Below are positions 1 to 7,138 of a stretch of DNA of 10,500 nt, piece by piece. Positions within the stretch are counted from its first letter, which is position 1; each line of letters starts with the position of its first letter. The notes beneath the pieces were generated by a model. The model saw nothing but the letters and a program-made list of their open reading frames with translations, did no database searches and was not told where the DNA came from. The position numbers and the translations under genes are program-made. Source of the stretch: an uncultured Bacteroidales bacterium (GTDB lineage: Bacteria; Bacteroidota; Bacteroidia; Bacteroidales; P3); the NCBI GenBank assembly GCA_937910265.1, contig CALEPD010000041.1, positions 1 to 10,500 on the forward strand. Direction: 5' to 3'.

Positions 1-1021
1 ATTCTCTGTTGTGATGTATCGTGTTCATTGCTTGGGATATATCCTCAGGATTGGATGGGTCAATCAGCAGTGCTGCATCGCCAGCAACTTCCGGCATGGA
101 GGTCACGTTAGATGTGATGACTGCGGTTTCTGCGTAAAAAGCCTCTATGATGGGTATGCCGAACCCTTCGAAAAACGAGGGATACACAAGTGCTTCCGAT
201 GACCCTACTAATCGTTTTAACTCTTCAGGTTCAACCCGTCCGATAAGATGTACCGAGTCTTTGTATTGCATTGATTGATAGGTATGCTGTAAGGTTTTGC
301 TCCATTGTGCGCGGGCTCCTACCACAACAAGCCGTATGTCCTCTTGATTTTGTTTTCTGAAGATGTCGAATGCTTTGAGCAGGCTGTTTAGGTTTTTCCG
401 TTTCAAGATGGTACTTACAAATATAAAGTATTTATTACCACCTGTATGTATATTGCGTGTTTGCTGCTGGGTTTGTTCGTCTATTGGGGCATAATTTGAA
501 TTGGCTCCATTGTATACAACGTCAATTTTCTTGGAATCAATGTTGTATGTTTTCGATATGTCTTCTTTCGAGTATTGCGATACGGTAGCAATGCGTGTTG
601 CGTATCGGGCAAATTGTGGAAAGAAGTAGGTCATATACTTTTGATGCGAAGGTTTAAGATTGTCTTCAGCATGTTCGAAGTTCAGGTCGTGAATAACTGA
701 AAGTATGGGTGTTGCGGAGTCAAGTGGAATATAACCATCGGTGGATAGCAGCAGGTCTATTTTGTACCGTTTTAGCGCTTGGCGCATACTCCATTGGAAA
801 AATATATACCATAATATAGGATGGCGTGAAGGGGGGAATAATATTACAGGATGAACATTGTCTGCAAATATGAATTCTTCTGAAGGTTTTCTGTCGAAGA
901 AAAAGTAGTATTCATGCTCAGGGTGTTGTAATACAATTCGTTTGACAGTTTCGTATGTAAACCATCCGATACCGTCCATTTTCCCTTTCAGCAGAAGCCG
1001 TGTGTTTATTCCGATTCTCAT
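1..1021 (-). CDS. GT4-family glycosyltransferase (group 1), 3' end outside window
   Basis: Translating the minus strand from the ATG at 1021 gives 340 open codons up to the left edge. The N-terminus (MRIGINTRLL, then GIGWFTYE) looks like the first Rossmann-like domain of a GT-B glycosyltransferase. His111 in VIHDLNF, the KRKN segment following VSTIL, and SFFEGFGIPIIEAF with the Glu285-x7-Glu293 motif are typical of family GT4, retaining enzymes that move a sugar from a nucleotide donor. The last visible segment, MPEVAGDAALLIDP, is normal for the C-terminal domain, so only a short C-terminal piece should be missing. No signal peptide or membrane segment is seen, so it is probably cytoplasmic and acts on a lipid-linked glycan, but donor and acceptor cannot be read from sequence. 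The start lies 10 nt after the purN stop, suggesting co-transcription. Family assignment is firm; the pathway (LPS, capsule or exopolysaccharide) is inference. Confidence 0.9.
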   Translation of the reverse strand, partial: MRIGINTRLLLKGKMDGIGWFTYETVKRIVLQHPEHEYYFFFDRKPSEEFIFADNVHPVILFPPSRHPILWYIFFQWSMRQALKRYKIDLLLSTDGYIPLDSATPILSVIHDLNFEHAEDNLKPSHQKYMTYFFPQFARYATRIATVSQYSKEDISKTYNIDSKKIDVVYNGANSNYAPIDEQTQQQTRNIHTGGNKYFIFVSTILKRKNLNSLLKAFDIFRKQNQEDIRLVVVGARAQWSKTLQHTYQSMQYKDSVHLIGRVEPEELKRLVGSSEALVYPSFFEGFGIPIIEAFYAETAVITSNVTSMPEVAGDAALLIDPSNPEDISQAMNTIHHNRE

Positions 1022-1031
1022 GGCTGTGCTT

Positions 1032-1628
1032 TTACCGTAGTATTTCTTTCCCCAAAATGGTTGATTCGATTACTTTTGGAAAGTATTCGTGTTCCAGTTT
1101 ATGTATTTTTGTTGCCAAACTGTCAACGGTGTCATTTTTGTCTACAATGCAACGTGTTTGGAATAAGGTGATCCCGCAATCGTAACGGTTGTCCACAATA
1201 TGTATGGTTATGCCGCTTTCGGGTTCGTTATTGGCGATAACGGCTGCATGCACATTGTCTCCATACATGCCTTTTCCCCCATATTTGGGAAGCAATGCTG
1301 GATGAATATTGATGATTTTATTTGGGTAGGCTTGAAGCAGGTTTTCGGGCACCAGCCATAGGAATCCTGCCAGTATAACCCAATCAATTCTCTTTTCCTT
1401 CAAATAGGCTACAACGTTTTGGCTGTCGTAAAAATCTGTGCGGCCGAAATAATGTGATTCGATTCCAAGATCGTTTGCACGTTGTGCTATGTATGCATCT
1501 TTTTTGTTGTATATGATGCAGCCAACTTCGACATCGTCTCTTCCTGCAAAATATTCGCAGATGCATTGTGCGTTAGTTCCGTTGCCTGATCCGAATATGG
1601 CTATGCGGACTGTATCAGAAATATTCAT
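1032..1628 (-). CDS. purN: Phosphoribosylglycinamide formyltransferase (GAR transformylase)
   Basis: This is the folate-dependent GAR transformylase, which moves a formyl group from 10-formyltetrahydrofolate to glycinamide ribonucleotide in step 3 of de novo purine synthesis, in the cytoplasm. The 198-residue product fits the usual length near 200. Visible family motifs are FGSGNGTNAQ at residues 12-21 (phosphate-binding loop), VILAGFLWLVP at 84-94 (folate pocket), INIHPALLPKYGGKG at 106-120 and SGITIHIVDNRYDCGI from 138. By alignment with E. coli PurN (Asn106, His108, Asp144) the catalytic residues are Asn107, His109 and Asp150, all present. The ATG at 1628 places the first beta strand eight residues in, as expected. 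It is first in a minus-strand unit with the glycosyltransferase and divergent from acpP. Nothing looks damaged. Confidence 0.96.
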   Translation of the reverse strand: MNISDTVRIAIFGSGNGTNAQCICEYFAGRDDVEVGCIIYNKKDAYIAQRANDLGIESHYFGRTDFYDSQNVVAYLKEKRIDWVILAGFLWLVPENLLQAYPNKIINIHPALLPKYGGKGMYGDNVHAAVIANNEPESGITIHIVDNRYDCGITLFQTRCIVDKNDTVDSLATKIHKLEHEYFPKVIESTILGKEILR

Positions 1629-1695
1629 TGTTTTTAGGTTATTGATAGTGAGTGTATTATTTTGATGTTTTTTTTTCGTCGTGTATTTTATTTTG

Positions 1696-1732
1696 CAAAA
1701 ATAAGAAATATTATTGGTTGTTAAGTCAAAAA
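1696..1732 (-). promoter_or_regulatory. Probable purN promoter (Bacteroides-type)
   Basis: On the minus strand TATTTTTG (1696-1703) matches the -7 consensus TAnnTTTG exactly. A TTTTTG at 1727-1732 could be the -33 element, although the 23-nt spacing is a little longer than the usual 19-21. It would give a leader of roughly 60 nt before the purN ATG at 1628. The -7 box sits in the palindrome TTTTGCAAAA. Confidence 0.4.
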
Positions 1733-1833
1733 GTACATATATAGGGAAGTATTATTGATATTTTTCTTTTAACATATTCATTTGAAATTCATGTTTTTGT
1801 TAAAATTAATGCAATATTTAAATGTTAAAAAGT

Positions 1834-1863
1834 GTTGTATTATGTTTTTTTTTCGTTTCTTTG
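1834..1863 (+). promoter_or_regulatory. Probable acpP-fabF-rnc promoter (Bacteroides-type)
   Basis: GTTG at 1834-1837 (consensus TTTG) is followed after 18 nt by TTTCTTTG at 1856-1863 (consensus TAnnTTTG, one mismatch). A T-rich spacer of this kind is common for housekeeping promoters in Bacteroidales. Transcription would begin a few bases after 1863 and leave a leader of about 25 nt before the acpP ATG at 1893. This placement also argues against any acpP start upstream of 1893. Confidence 0.5.
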
Positions 1864-1892
1864 CAAATTGTTTAATTCAAAATTTGTATAAA

Positions 1893-2129
1893 ATGTCAGA
1901 AATTGCAACTAAAGTTAGAGCTATCATCGTTGATAAGCTTGGTGTTGATGAGAATGATGTTAAGCCTGAGGCTAGTTTCACTAATGACCTTGGCGCTGAT
2001 TCTTTGGACACTGTTGAACTGATTATGGAACTTGAGAACGAATTTGATATCACCATTCCTGAGGAGGAAGCAGAAAACATTCAAACTGTCGGTGACGCTA
2101 TCGCTTTCATCGAAAAGAACAAAAAATAA
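1893..2129 (+). CDS. acpP: Acyl carrier protein
   Basis: AcpP is the small acidic cytoplasmic protein that carries growing acyl chains on a 4'-phosphopantetheine arm during fatty acid and lipid A synthesis. The 78-residue product begins MSEIATKVRAIIVDKLGV and has the modification site in DLGADSLDTVELIM; the attached serine is Ser37. The rest is rich in Glu and Asp (IPEEEAENI), as usual. The frame is open upstream to an ATG at 1782, but that extension is a hydrophobic, low-complexity reading of AT-rich promoter DNA. The ATG at 1893 gives the normal length and N-terminus and lies just after a likely promoter. It is the first gene of an apparent acpP-fabF-rnc operon, 20 nt ahead of fabF, which encodes an enzyme that uses it as substrate carrier. 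Confidence 0.97.
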   Translation: MSEIATKVRAIIVDKLGVDENDVKPEASFTNDLGADSLDTVELIMELENEFDITIPEEEAENIQTVGDAIAFIEKNKK

Positions 2130-2149
2130 TTAGTTCTTAATTAACTCGG

Positions 2150-3400
2150 ATGATTTTAAAACGAGTAGTTATAACTGGGTTAGGAGCACTTACTCCGGTA
2201 GGAAACAATGTCTGCGATACGTGGCAGGCAGTATGTAACGGAGTAAGTGGTGCTGACCTGATTACGCATTTCGATCCGTCTCATTATAAGACGAAAATCG
2301 CATGCGAACTCAAAGGGTTTAACCTTGATGACCATTTCGATAGAAAAGAGGCACGCCGAATGGATGCCTACACTCAATATGGAATGGTAGCAGCACGTGA
2401 GGCTGTAAAGGATTCCGGATTGCTTCAGTCAAATATCAACCGCCACCGCGTGGGTGTTATATGGGGGTCCGGAATGGGAGGTGTGCTAACCTTCCAAAAC
2501 GAATGTTTGTCCTTTTGAAAAAAAGATGAGGTTCCTCATTTCAATCCATTCTTTGTACCCAAAACAATTGCCGATATCTGTCCAGGTTATATTTCGATTG
2601 AGCATGGTTTCCATGGCCCTAATTACACTGCCGTGGCTGCGTGTGCCTCCTCTGCTGTGGCAATAAGCAATGCTTTCCACACAATCCGTTTGGGTAAGGC
2701 CGATGCAATATTGGCTGGTGGTTCTGAGGCTGCGGTTGTGGGCTGCGGAATTGGTGGATTCAGTGCCATGCAGGCTCTCTCCACACGTAACGATGATCCT
2801 AAAACTGCATCACGTCCGTTCGACAAGGATCGCGACGGTTTTGTTTTGGGTGAGGGTGCAGGTGTTATGATCTTGGAGGAATTGGAACATGCAAAGGCCA
2901 GAGGCGCTAAAATTTATGCCGAGATTACTGGTTGTGGACTTACCGCCGACGCTTTCCACATCACTGCTTCACATCCCGACGGATTGGGTGCGAGTGAAGC
3001 TATGCGCGAGGCAGTTCGCGATTCCGGTATGGAATTGACCGATGTTGACCACATCAATACTCACGGAACATCCACCTCTGTGGGTGACATCTCTGAGACG
3101 AAAGCCGTTGTCTCTCTCTTTGGCGATCATGCATACAAGATTGCTCTTAATTCGACAAAGTCCATGATAGGACATCTTCTTGGGGCTGCAGGCAGTGTTG
3201 AAAGTATCGTGACGGTTCTCTCCATCATAAATGGTGTTGTTCCTCCGACAATCAATCATTTTACTGATGACCCCGAAATACTACCCCTTGACTTCACTTT
3301 CAATAACGCACAAAAGAGAAATATTGACTTTGCCTTATGTAATGCTTTCGGTTTCGGAGGCCATAATGTTAGTTTGGCGTTTAGAAAATATAACGGGTAA
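2150..3400 (+). CDS. fabF: Beta-ketoacyl-ACP synthase II, interrupted by an in-frame TGA
   Basis: FabF condenses malonyl-ACP with acyl-ACP in cytoplasmic fatty acid elongation. The reading frame covers 416 codons, normal for FabF, but codon 123 (2516-2518) is TGA. The N-terminal part (122 residues, MILKRVVITGLGALTPVG to QNECLSF) and the rest (KKDEVPHFNPFF onward) are in the same frame. Their junction has the spacing usual for Bacteroidales FabF if the TGA counts as one residue, so this is a substitution and not a frameshift. The catalytic set is present: Cys165 in AACASS, His305 in NTHGTST, Lys337 and His342 in NSTKSMIGH, each two above the E. coli numbers. The C-terminal GFGGHN motif is intact. 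The first possible restart after the stop is GTG at 2633, three codons before Cys165, which would lose much of the fold. It lies 20 nt after acpP and 2 nt before rnc. Identity is certain; whether full protein is made is not. Confidence 0.93.
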
Positions 3401-3402
3401 GT

Positions 3403-4152
3403 ATGATTTTTCTGTCGCGTTGGCGAAACAAAGAGAGTAAGGATTTTTACAAATTCTTTAAAAATGTATTGGGTTTTGTACCCTGTCGTACCCATATTTA
3501 TCAGGTGGCTTTGATTCATAAGTCGAAGTCTCAAGAAATTTTCAAAGGTCATAAAGTCAACAACGAACGACTGGAGTATCTTGGTGATGCTGTATTGTCT
3601 GCTGTGGTAGCGGAGTATCTTTATAAAAAATATCCGTATCAAGGGGAAGGTTTTTTGACTGTCATGCGTTCGAAAATTGTGTCGCGTGCCAATTTGAATA
3701 AACTTGGGCAGAAGATAGGCCTGTCTCAATTGGTGCGATACAACCGCGACGTGAATGGAATGTTCAAGTCTGTCGATGGTGATGCTTTTGAAGCATTAAT
3801 AGGTGCCATTTATCTCGAAAAGGGATTTCGCTTTACCCGTAAGGTGATTATCAATAAAATACTTTGCACATATCTCGACATAGATGCGATTGCCCATACT
3901 GAATGGAATTTCAAAAGCAAGTTGATAGACTGGGGGCAGAAGTCACACAAAAAGGTTTCGTTCGAGGTTGTACGGGTTCTCTCTGGCACGCGCCGTCAAT
4001 ATGAGAGTCGTGTATTGATAGACGGGGATCCGCATGAATCAGCAATAGAGTATTCGATAAAAGCTGCCGAGCAGTTGGCTGCGGAAAAGACCTACAAGAA
4101 GCTGCGTGAAGATGGTTTGGTTTCGCTCCATTCTGTGGAAGAATATTGTTAG
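3403..4152 (+). CDS. rnc: Ribonuclease III
   Basis: RNase III is the cytoplasmic, Mg-dependent endonuclease that cuts double-stranded RNA, notably in rRNA precursor processing. The 249-residue product has the endonuclease domain at about residues 12-160 with the signature NERLEYLGDAVL (54-65) and GDAFEALIGAIYLEKG (126-141). Aligned with E. coli, the metal-binding acidic residues Glu55, Glu58, Asp62, Glu82, Asp127 and Glu130 are present. A double-stranded-RNA-binding domain follows at about 168-236, ending SIKAAEQLAAEKTYKKL. Its usual KK before AEQ reads IKA here, a mild divergence. The ATG lies 2 nt after the fabF stop, so translation may be coupled; a true stop inside fabF could then lower rnc expression. 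It converges with the minus-strand barrel gene, leaving 11 nt between stop codons. Confidence 0.95.
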   Translation: MIFLSRWRNKESKDFYKFFKNVLGFVPCRTHIYQVALIHKSKSQEIFKGHKVNNERLEYLGDAVLSAVVAEYLYKKYPYQGEGFLTVMRSKIVSRANLNKLGQKIGLSQLVRYNRDVNGMFKSVDGDAFEALIGAIYLEKGFRFTRKVIINKILCTYLDIDAIAHTEWNFKSKLIDWGQKSHKKVSFEVVRVLSGTRRQYESRVLIDGDPHESAIEYSIKAAEQLAAEKTYKKLREDGLVSLHSVEEYC

Positions 4153-4163
4153 TGCTGACTTTT

Positions 4164-6026
4164 CTAAAATTTTATTCTTATTTGTGCATTTAGGGATTGT
4201 CGATGGCTGTCTTCTATCTTATTATGGCCACTTGATATGCTTGTTCGGTTGGCGTATTGGGTAATGCTGTATTTAAGACCTATCGATACATTAGCCCCCA
4301 ATTCGTATTTTGCCCAGACATAGAATCGATAACCCTTATACATGAGTTTGGAGCTGCTGTTGTCGTAGATGAAGTTGCTTTCCGATAAAAAAATACGGGA
4401 GTCATAGTTGTCTATGTCGAAAATGACGTAACGGGCAGACAGCGATAGGGGATGGTTCGGGGTTTTGTATCGTATATCCTGACTGAGAGCAAATCCATAT
4501 GAAGTTGTGGAACTTTCGGTGTTGTACCACGTTTGAATGACTCTTGTGGACAATGACCAACCTTCTGCAGGGGTGTAAAACATTCGTGCTTCTGCTTGGT
4601 GGCGATAGGTTTGTTCTACGATGTATTGAGGGGTGTCCTCAAATTTGACATTCTTGCCCCGTTCTTTGTTCCGATAACAGAGTTCAATGGTTGTTTTCGG
4701 ATTCATTGGACGTGTAAGCAACAAATATGTTTCGTTGCCATGTGAAGGCGCTGCCACTAGGTACTTTGCTATCGGAAATCGGAATATGTCAACTCTTCCG
4801 TAAGCTGATATGTTCCATGGCAGATTAAGTTGAAGGTTTATGCACAGCCCGTCCTCGTTAGTTACCTTGCTGTTTTGTCCCAACGTGGCTGAATAATTGT
4901 TGGAGTAGTATGGGGAATATTTCCGGTAGTAAAAACTGAATCGGTTATTGTTGTCAAATAAGTATTCACCTCCAGCAAGCAATGCTCCGTTGCATTCATT
5001 GTTTCTGAGGACAACGCCTGCTTCGCCGAACAATGTGAGTTGTTTATACAGCCATTTCCCATTGACACCTCCATGCCATGCATTCTTGTCGTTCCAAAGG
5101 GTCAATCCGGCATGCGCATTCCGCCATTTAACCCCGAGGTTCATGCCCGCCATGACTTGGTGTCCGTAAAACATTGTAAGTTCAGTTCTCTTGCCTAATG
5201 AGGTGGTGGCGGCAGCACCAATCAAGCTATTCCTGTTGAATGCTCCTGCCGACCGTATTCCCTGTCCGAAACGGCATACGTTGGTGGTGGCGCTGATGTA
5301 TGGATTGAATCCAGTCCAGAGGGTTACGCCTTGCCCGAATTGTAGTTGATATTGTCCAACGACAGCCCTTTTGATTATCCCGATATCGCTTACCGTGAGG
5401 CTGCCTCCATAATAACCGAATCCGTTTATTTTTCCATTTTTGCAAAATGCTTCACCGGCTTGCTTTTCGGCAGATAATTGAATTTTTAGATTTTCCCTGT
5501 ATTTGTAATAGTATCGCATGTATATCCTGTCGTCACTGCCTTCGTAATGCCCGTTACGGTATCCTACGGATTCTTCTATGGCGCTGGCACTGCCAACTAC
5601 CATGTTGTGGTTGCCATCGGAGAGCATCTTTCTTATACTCAGCTTGTCTTTTTTTGATGAGATGGGCGCGGCGGTGATGATGGGATAGATTTGTTGCAGT
5701 GTTTTTGCATCAAACCCGTTTATAAGCTCCAGTTCGTTGATTGACTGTAATGCTCCATAATGTTCGATATAGCTTTTCAGGTTGTTCCATTGCATTTCCG
5801 ACAGCATATTCAATTCAAGCAATGCCATACACGTTGTGTCGTTGATGTTGATACGGTTGTCGCGGTATGATTCGTAGTTGTCCAAATATTCATCGCTGGT
5901 TTCAACATCAGTGTTTTCTTCCATCCATTGCTCCATCATCTCATATACAGGTTCTTGCCCATAGGCCAGGCCTGCTGTGGCAATTAGCGCCCCTGCCAGT
6001 ATCAGTTTTCGTAGGTGATGTATCAT
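4164..6026 (-). CDS. Outer-membrane beta-barrel protein with N-terminal helix-hairpin-helix domain
   Basis: The 620-residue product starts with a signal peptide (basic MIHHLRK, hydrophobic core, likely cut after AYG at 23). After an acidic linker, residues 59-118 resemble the double helix-hairpin-helix domain of ComEA-type proteins (RININDTT, YIEHYGALQSINELELINGFDAKTL). The GxG hairpins are degenerate: the first reads NMLSEM and the second GFD. From about residue 130 to the end there are alternating amphipathic strands with many aromatics, and the protein ends LNAQIRIKF, with the terminal Phe typical of barrels inserted by the BAM machinery. It therefore probably sits in the outer membrane with the helical domain in the periplasm. 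The architecture matches a family I recognise from Bacteroidota genomes as helix-hairpin-helix domain-containing protein; I know of no established function. It lies 138 nt downstream of the PorV/PorQ-like gene with no clear promoter between, so co-transcription is likely. Confidence 0.82.
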   Translation of the reverse strand: MIHHLRKLILAGALIATAGLAYGQEPVYEMMEQWMEENTDVETSDEYLDNYESYRDNRININDTTCMALLELNMLSEMQWNNLKSYIEHYGALQSINELELINGFDAKTLQQIYPIITAAPISSKKDKLSIRKMLSDGNHNMVVGSASAIEESVGYRNGHYEGSDDRIYMRYYYKYRENLKIQLSAEKQAGEAFCKNGKINGFGYYGGSLTVSDIGIIKRAVVGQYQLQFGQGVTLWTGFNPYISATTNVCRFGQGIRSAGAFNRNSLIGAAATTSLGKRTELTMFYGHQVMAGMNLGVKWRNAHAGLTLWNDKNAWHGGVNGKWLYKQLTLFGEAGVVLRNNECNGALLAGGEYLFDNNNRFSFYYRKYSPYYSNNYSATLGQNSKVTNEDGLCINLQLNLPWNISAYGRVDIFRFPIAKYLVAAPSHGNETYLLLTRPMNPKTTIELCYRNKERGKNVKFEDTPQYIVEQTYRHQAEARMFYTPAEGWSLSTRVIQTWYNTESSTTSYGFALSQDIRYKTPNHPLSLSARYVIFDIDNYDSRIFLSESNFIYDNSSSKLMYKGYRFYVWAKYELGANVSIGLKYSITQYANRTSISSGHNKIEDSHRQSLNAQIRIKF

Positions 6027-6164
6027 GAATGTTCAGGAATAGTATATGGATTCAACGTTTTTTCAGGTATTCCCCTGCAGTATGTGAGGTGTATTCGTCG
6101 GTTTAGGTAGATCGATGTTTTGGTGTGGTTGCTTTATAAATTGGATTGGGAATCGTTGGATTCT

Positions 6165-6992
6165 CTAAAAGCGGTATCCGATGCCCAAATGTGGTGATGC
6201 CCCAAGTGTGGGATGTGTTTGAAGTGATAAGCCGATATGAAGATGTGGCCGTTCAACGCCTACACCGAAAGAGTAGCGGACCGGGTTGCTTGCAATGCCG
6301 GCACGAATCATGAAACTTTCGATAAGTGCATATTCCAATCCGGCTTTAATCGATGGTTTCCAATAGGTTTGTTTCTCGATTTCCAAACTGCTCATAAGAT
6401 TGCTCGAAATGCTGTAGGCTATGCCTGCCTGCATAACAGTACCTATCCGGATTTCGTCGGCACATTGAAGTCTTATCATGGCAGGGTTGAATATCTTTAG
6501 TCCGATGGTCAATGATTCGGAAGCGTAATATTGCATGCCGGCGCTGAAAGTGATGAGGTTTTGGCGTTGATAATAGCTGTCTTCGCACCCGCTGTGCAAG
6601 TAGTGAAGAGCGATGCCGATATTTATCATTTTCCCGGTGGAAAGGGCATAACCGATAGTTGTTTTCTGTTCGTTGTATTGCGATTGACCAAAATGTTGGT
6701 ATTTTATGAGCAACGATCCTCCCTTGTGGGTGGAAACAGAGGCTGCTATATTTTTGGTGCTCAAAGCTGCCAACGAATGATTTACATTTGTTGACAGGGC
6801 TATTTGATTGCAGTTTAAAAGTGCAAGTGCTGCAATGTTTTCTATTCCGGACCCGAAGTCTTTCAAAGCGGCAGCGCATCCTCCCATGCCCGAACTGCGG
6901 GTTCCATATTCAGGCATCTCAAATTGTGCGTGTACACAATGAGAAACAATTGTCAGCATGATGATAGCCACTATTTTTATCCATCTTCCCAT
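6165..6992 (-). CDS. PorV/PorQ-like outer-membrane beta-barrel protein
   Basis: A 275-residue exported protein. Residues 1-22 form a signal peptide (MGRWIKIVAIIMLTIVSHCVHA, cut before QFEMPEYG). Next comes YGTRSSGMGGCAAALKDFG (29-47) and GIENIAALALLN, which resembles the opening of PorV, PorQ and FadL-like barrels (GMGG, then a stretch normally read as NPAGL, here degenerate as NIAAL). The rest is short alternating beta strands (GIALHYLHSG, ITFSAGMQYYA, HIGLSLQTH) and the end is GIGYRF with a terminal aromatic, the usual barrel signal. It most likely lies in the outer membrane. PorV and PorQ proper belong to type IX secretion, but this protein is short and too divergent for me to assign that role. 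It is the first gene of a two-gene minus-strand unit and divergent from the DUF4954 gene. Confidence 0.65.
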   Translation of the reverse strand: MGRWIKIVAIIMLTIVSHCVHAQFEMPEYGTRSSGMGGCAAALKDFGSGIENIAALALLNCNQIALSTNVNHSLAALSTKNIAASVSTHKGGSLLIKYQHFGQSQYNEQKTTIGYALSTGKMINIGIALHYLHSGCEDSYYQRQNLITFSAGMQYYASESLTIGLKIFNPAMIRLQCADEIRIGTVMQAGIAYSISSNLMSSLEIEKQTYWKPSIKAGLEYALIESFMIRAGIASNPVRYSFGVGVERPHLHIGLSLQTHPTLGASPHLGIGYRF

Positions 6993-7098
6993 TTTCAGTG
7001 GTATATTATTGCCGTTATAAAATAATATAGAAGTAATTTCGTTATAAATAATTTAATACCAACTTGTTTGTGTGTATTCTGCACAGATGTTGTTGCTT

Positions 7099-7106
7099 CA
7101 AATGTA
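7099..7106 (-). promoter_or_regulatory. Possible -7 element for the PorV/PorQ-like gene
   Basis: On the minus strand TACATTTG matches TAnnTTTG exactly. No good TTTG is found 19-21 nt upstream, only a T-run. The leader would be about 100 nt. No equally good match is seen on the plus strand for the divergent DUF4954 gene in the 146-nt spacer. Confidence 0.25.
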
Positions 7107-7138
7107 CAATAAATAATCAATAAATAAAAATTCAGATT

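Noticed and set aside
1782..1892. N-terminal extension of the acyl carrier protein (start at 1782)
   Set aside because: The extra 37 residues are a hydrophobic reading of AT-rich DNA that contains the likely promoter; AcpP is normally 78 residues and starts at 1893.
2510..2640. Frameshift in fabF
   Set aside because: The start at 2150 and the second half at 2633 are in the same frame, and the spacing across the stop is normal, so no insertion or deletion is needed.
2150..3400. Alternative genetic code or selenocysteine at the fabF TGA
   Set aside because: The DUF4954 gene ends with TGA and reading on would run into the MerR gene; Trp is encoded by TGG elsewhere, no other gene has an internal TGA, and FabF is not a known selenoprotein family.
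3256..3729. 157-codon minus-strand frame antisense to fabF and rnc
   Set aside because: It lies over two well-identified genes, crosses their boundary and shows no family motif.
6150..6163. GAATC-GTTG-GATTC hairpin after the PorV/PorQ-like stop, as a terminator
   Set aside because: The stem has only 5 bp and no T-run follows on the minus strand.
6346..6879. 177-codon second minus-strand frame inside the PorV/PorQ-like gene
   Set aside because: It is rich in His, Arg and Cys, as expected of an out-of-frame reading, whereas the other frame has a signal peptide and barrel pattern.
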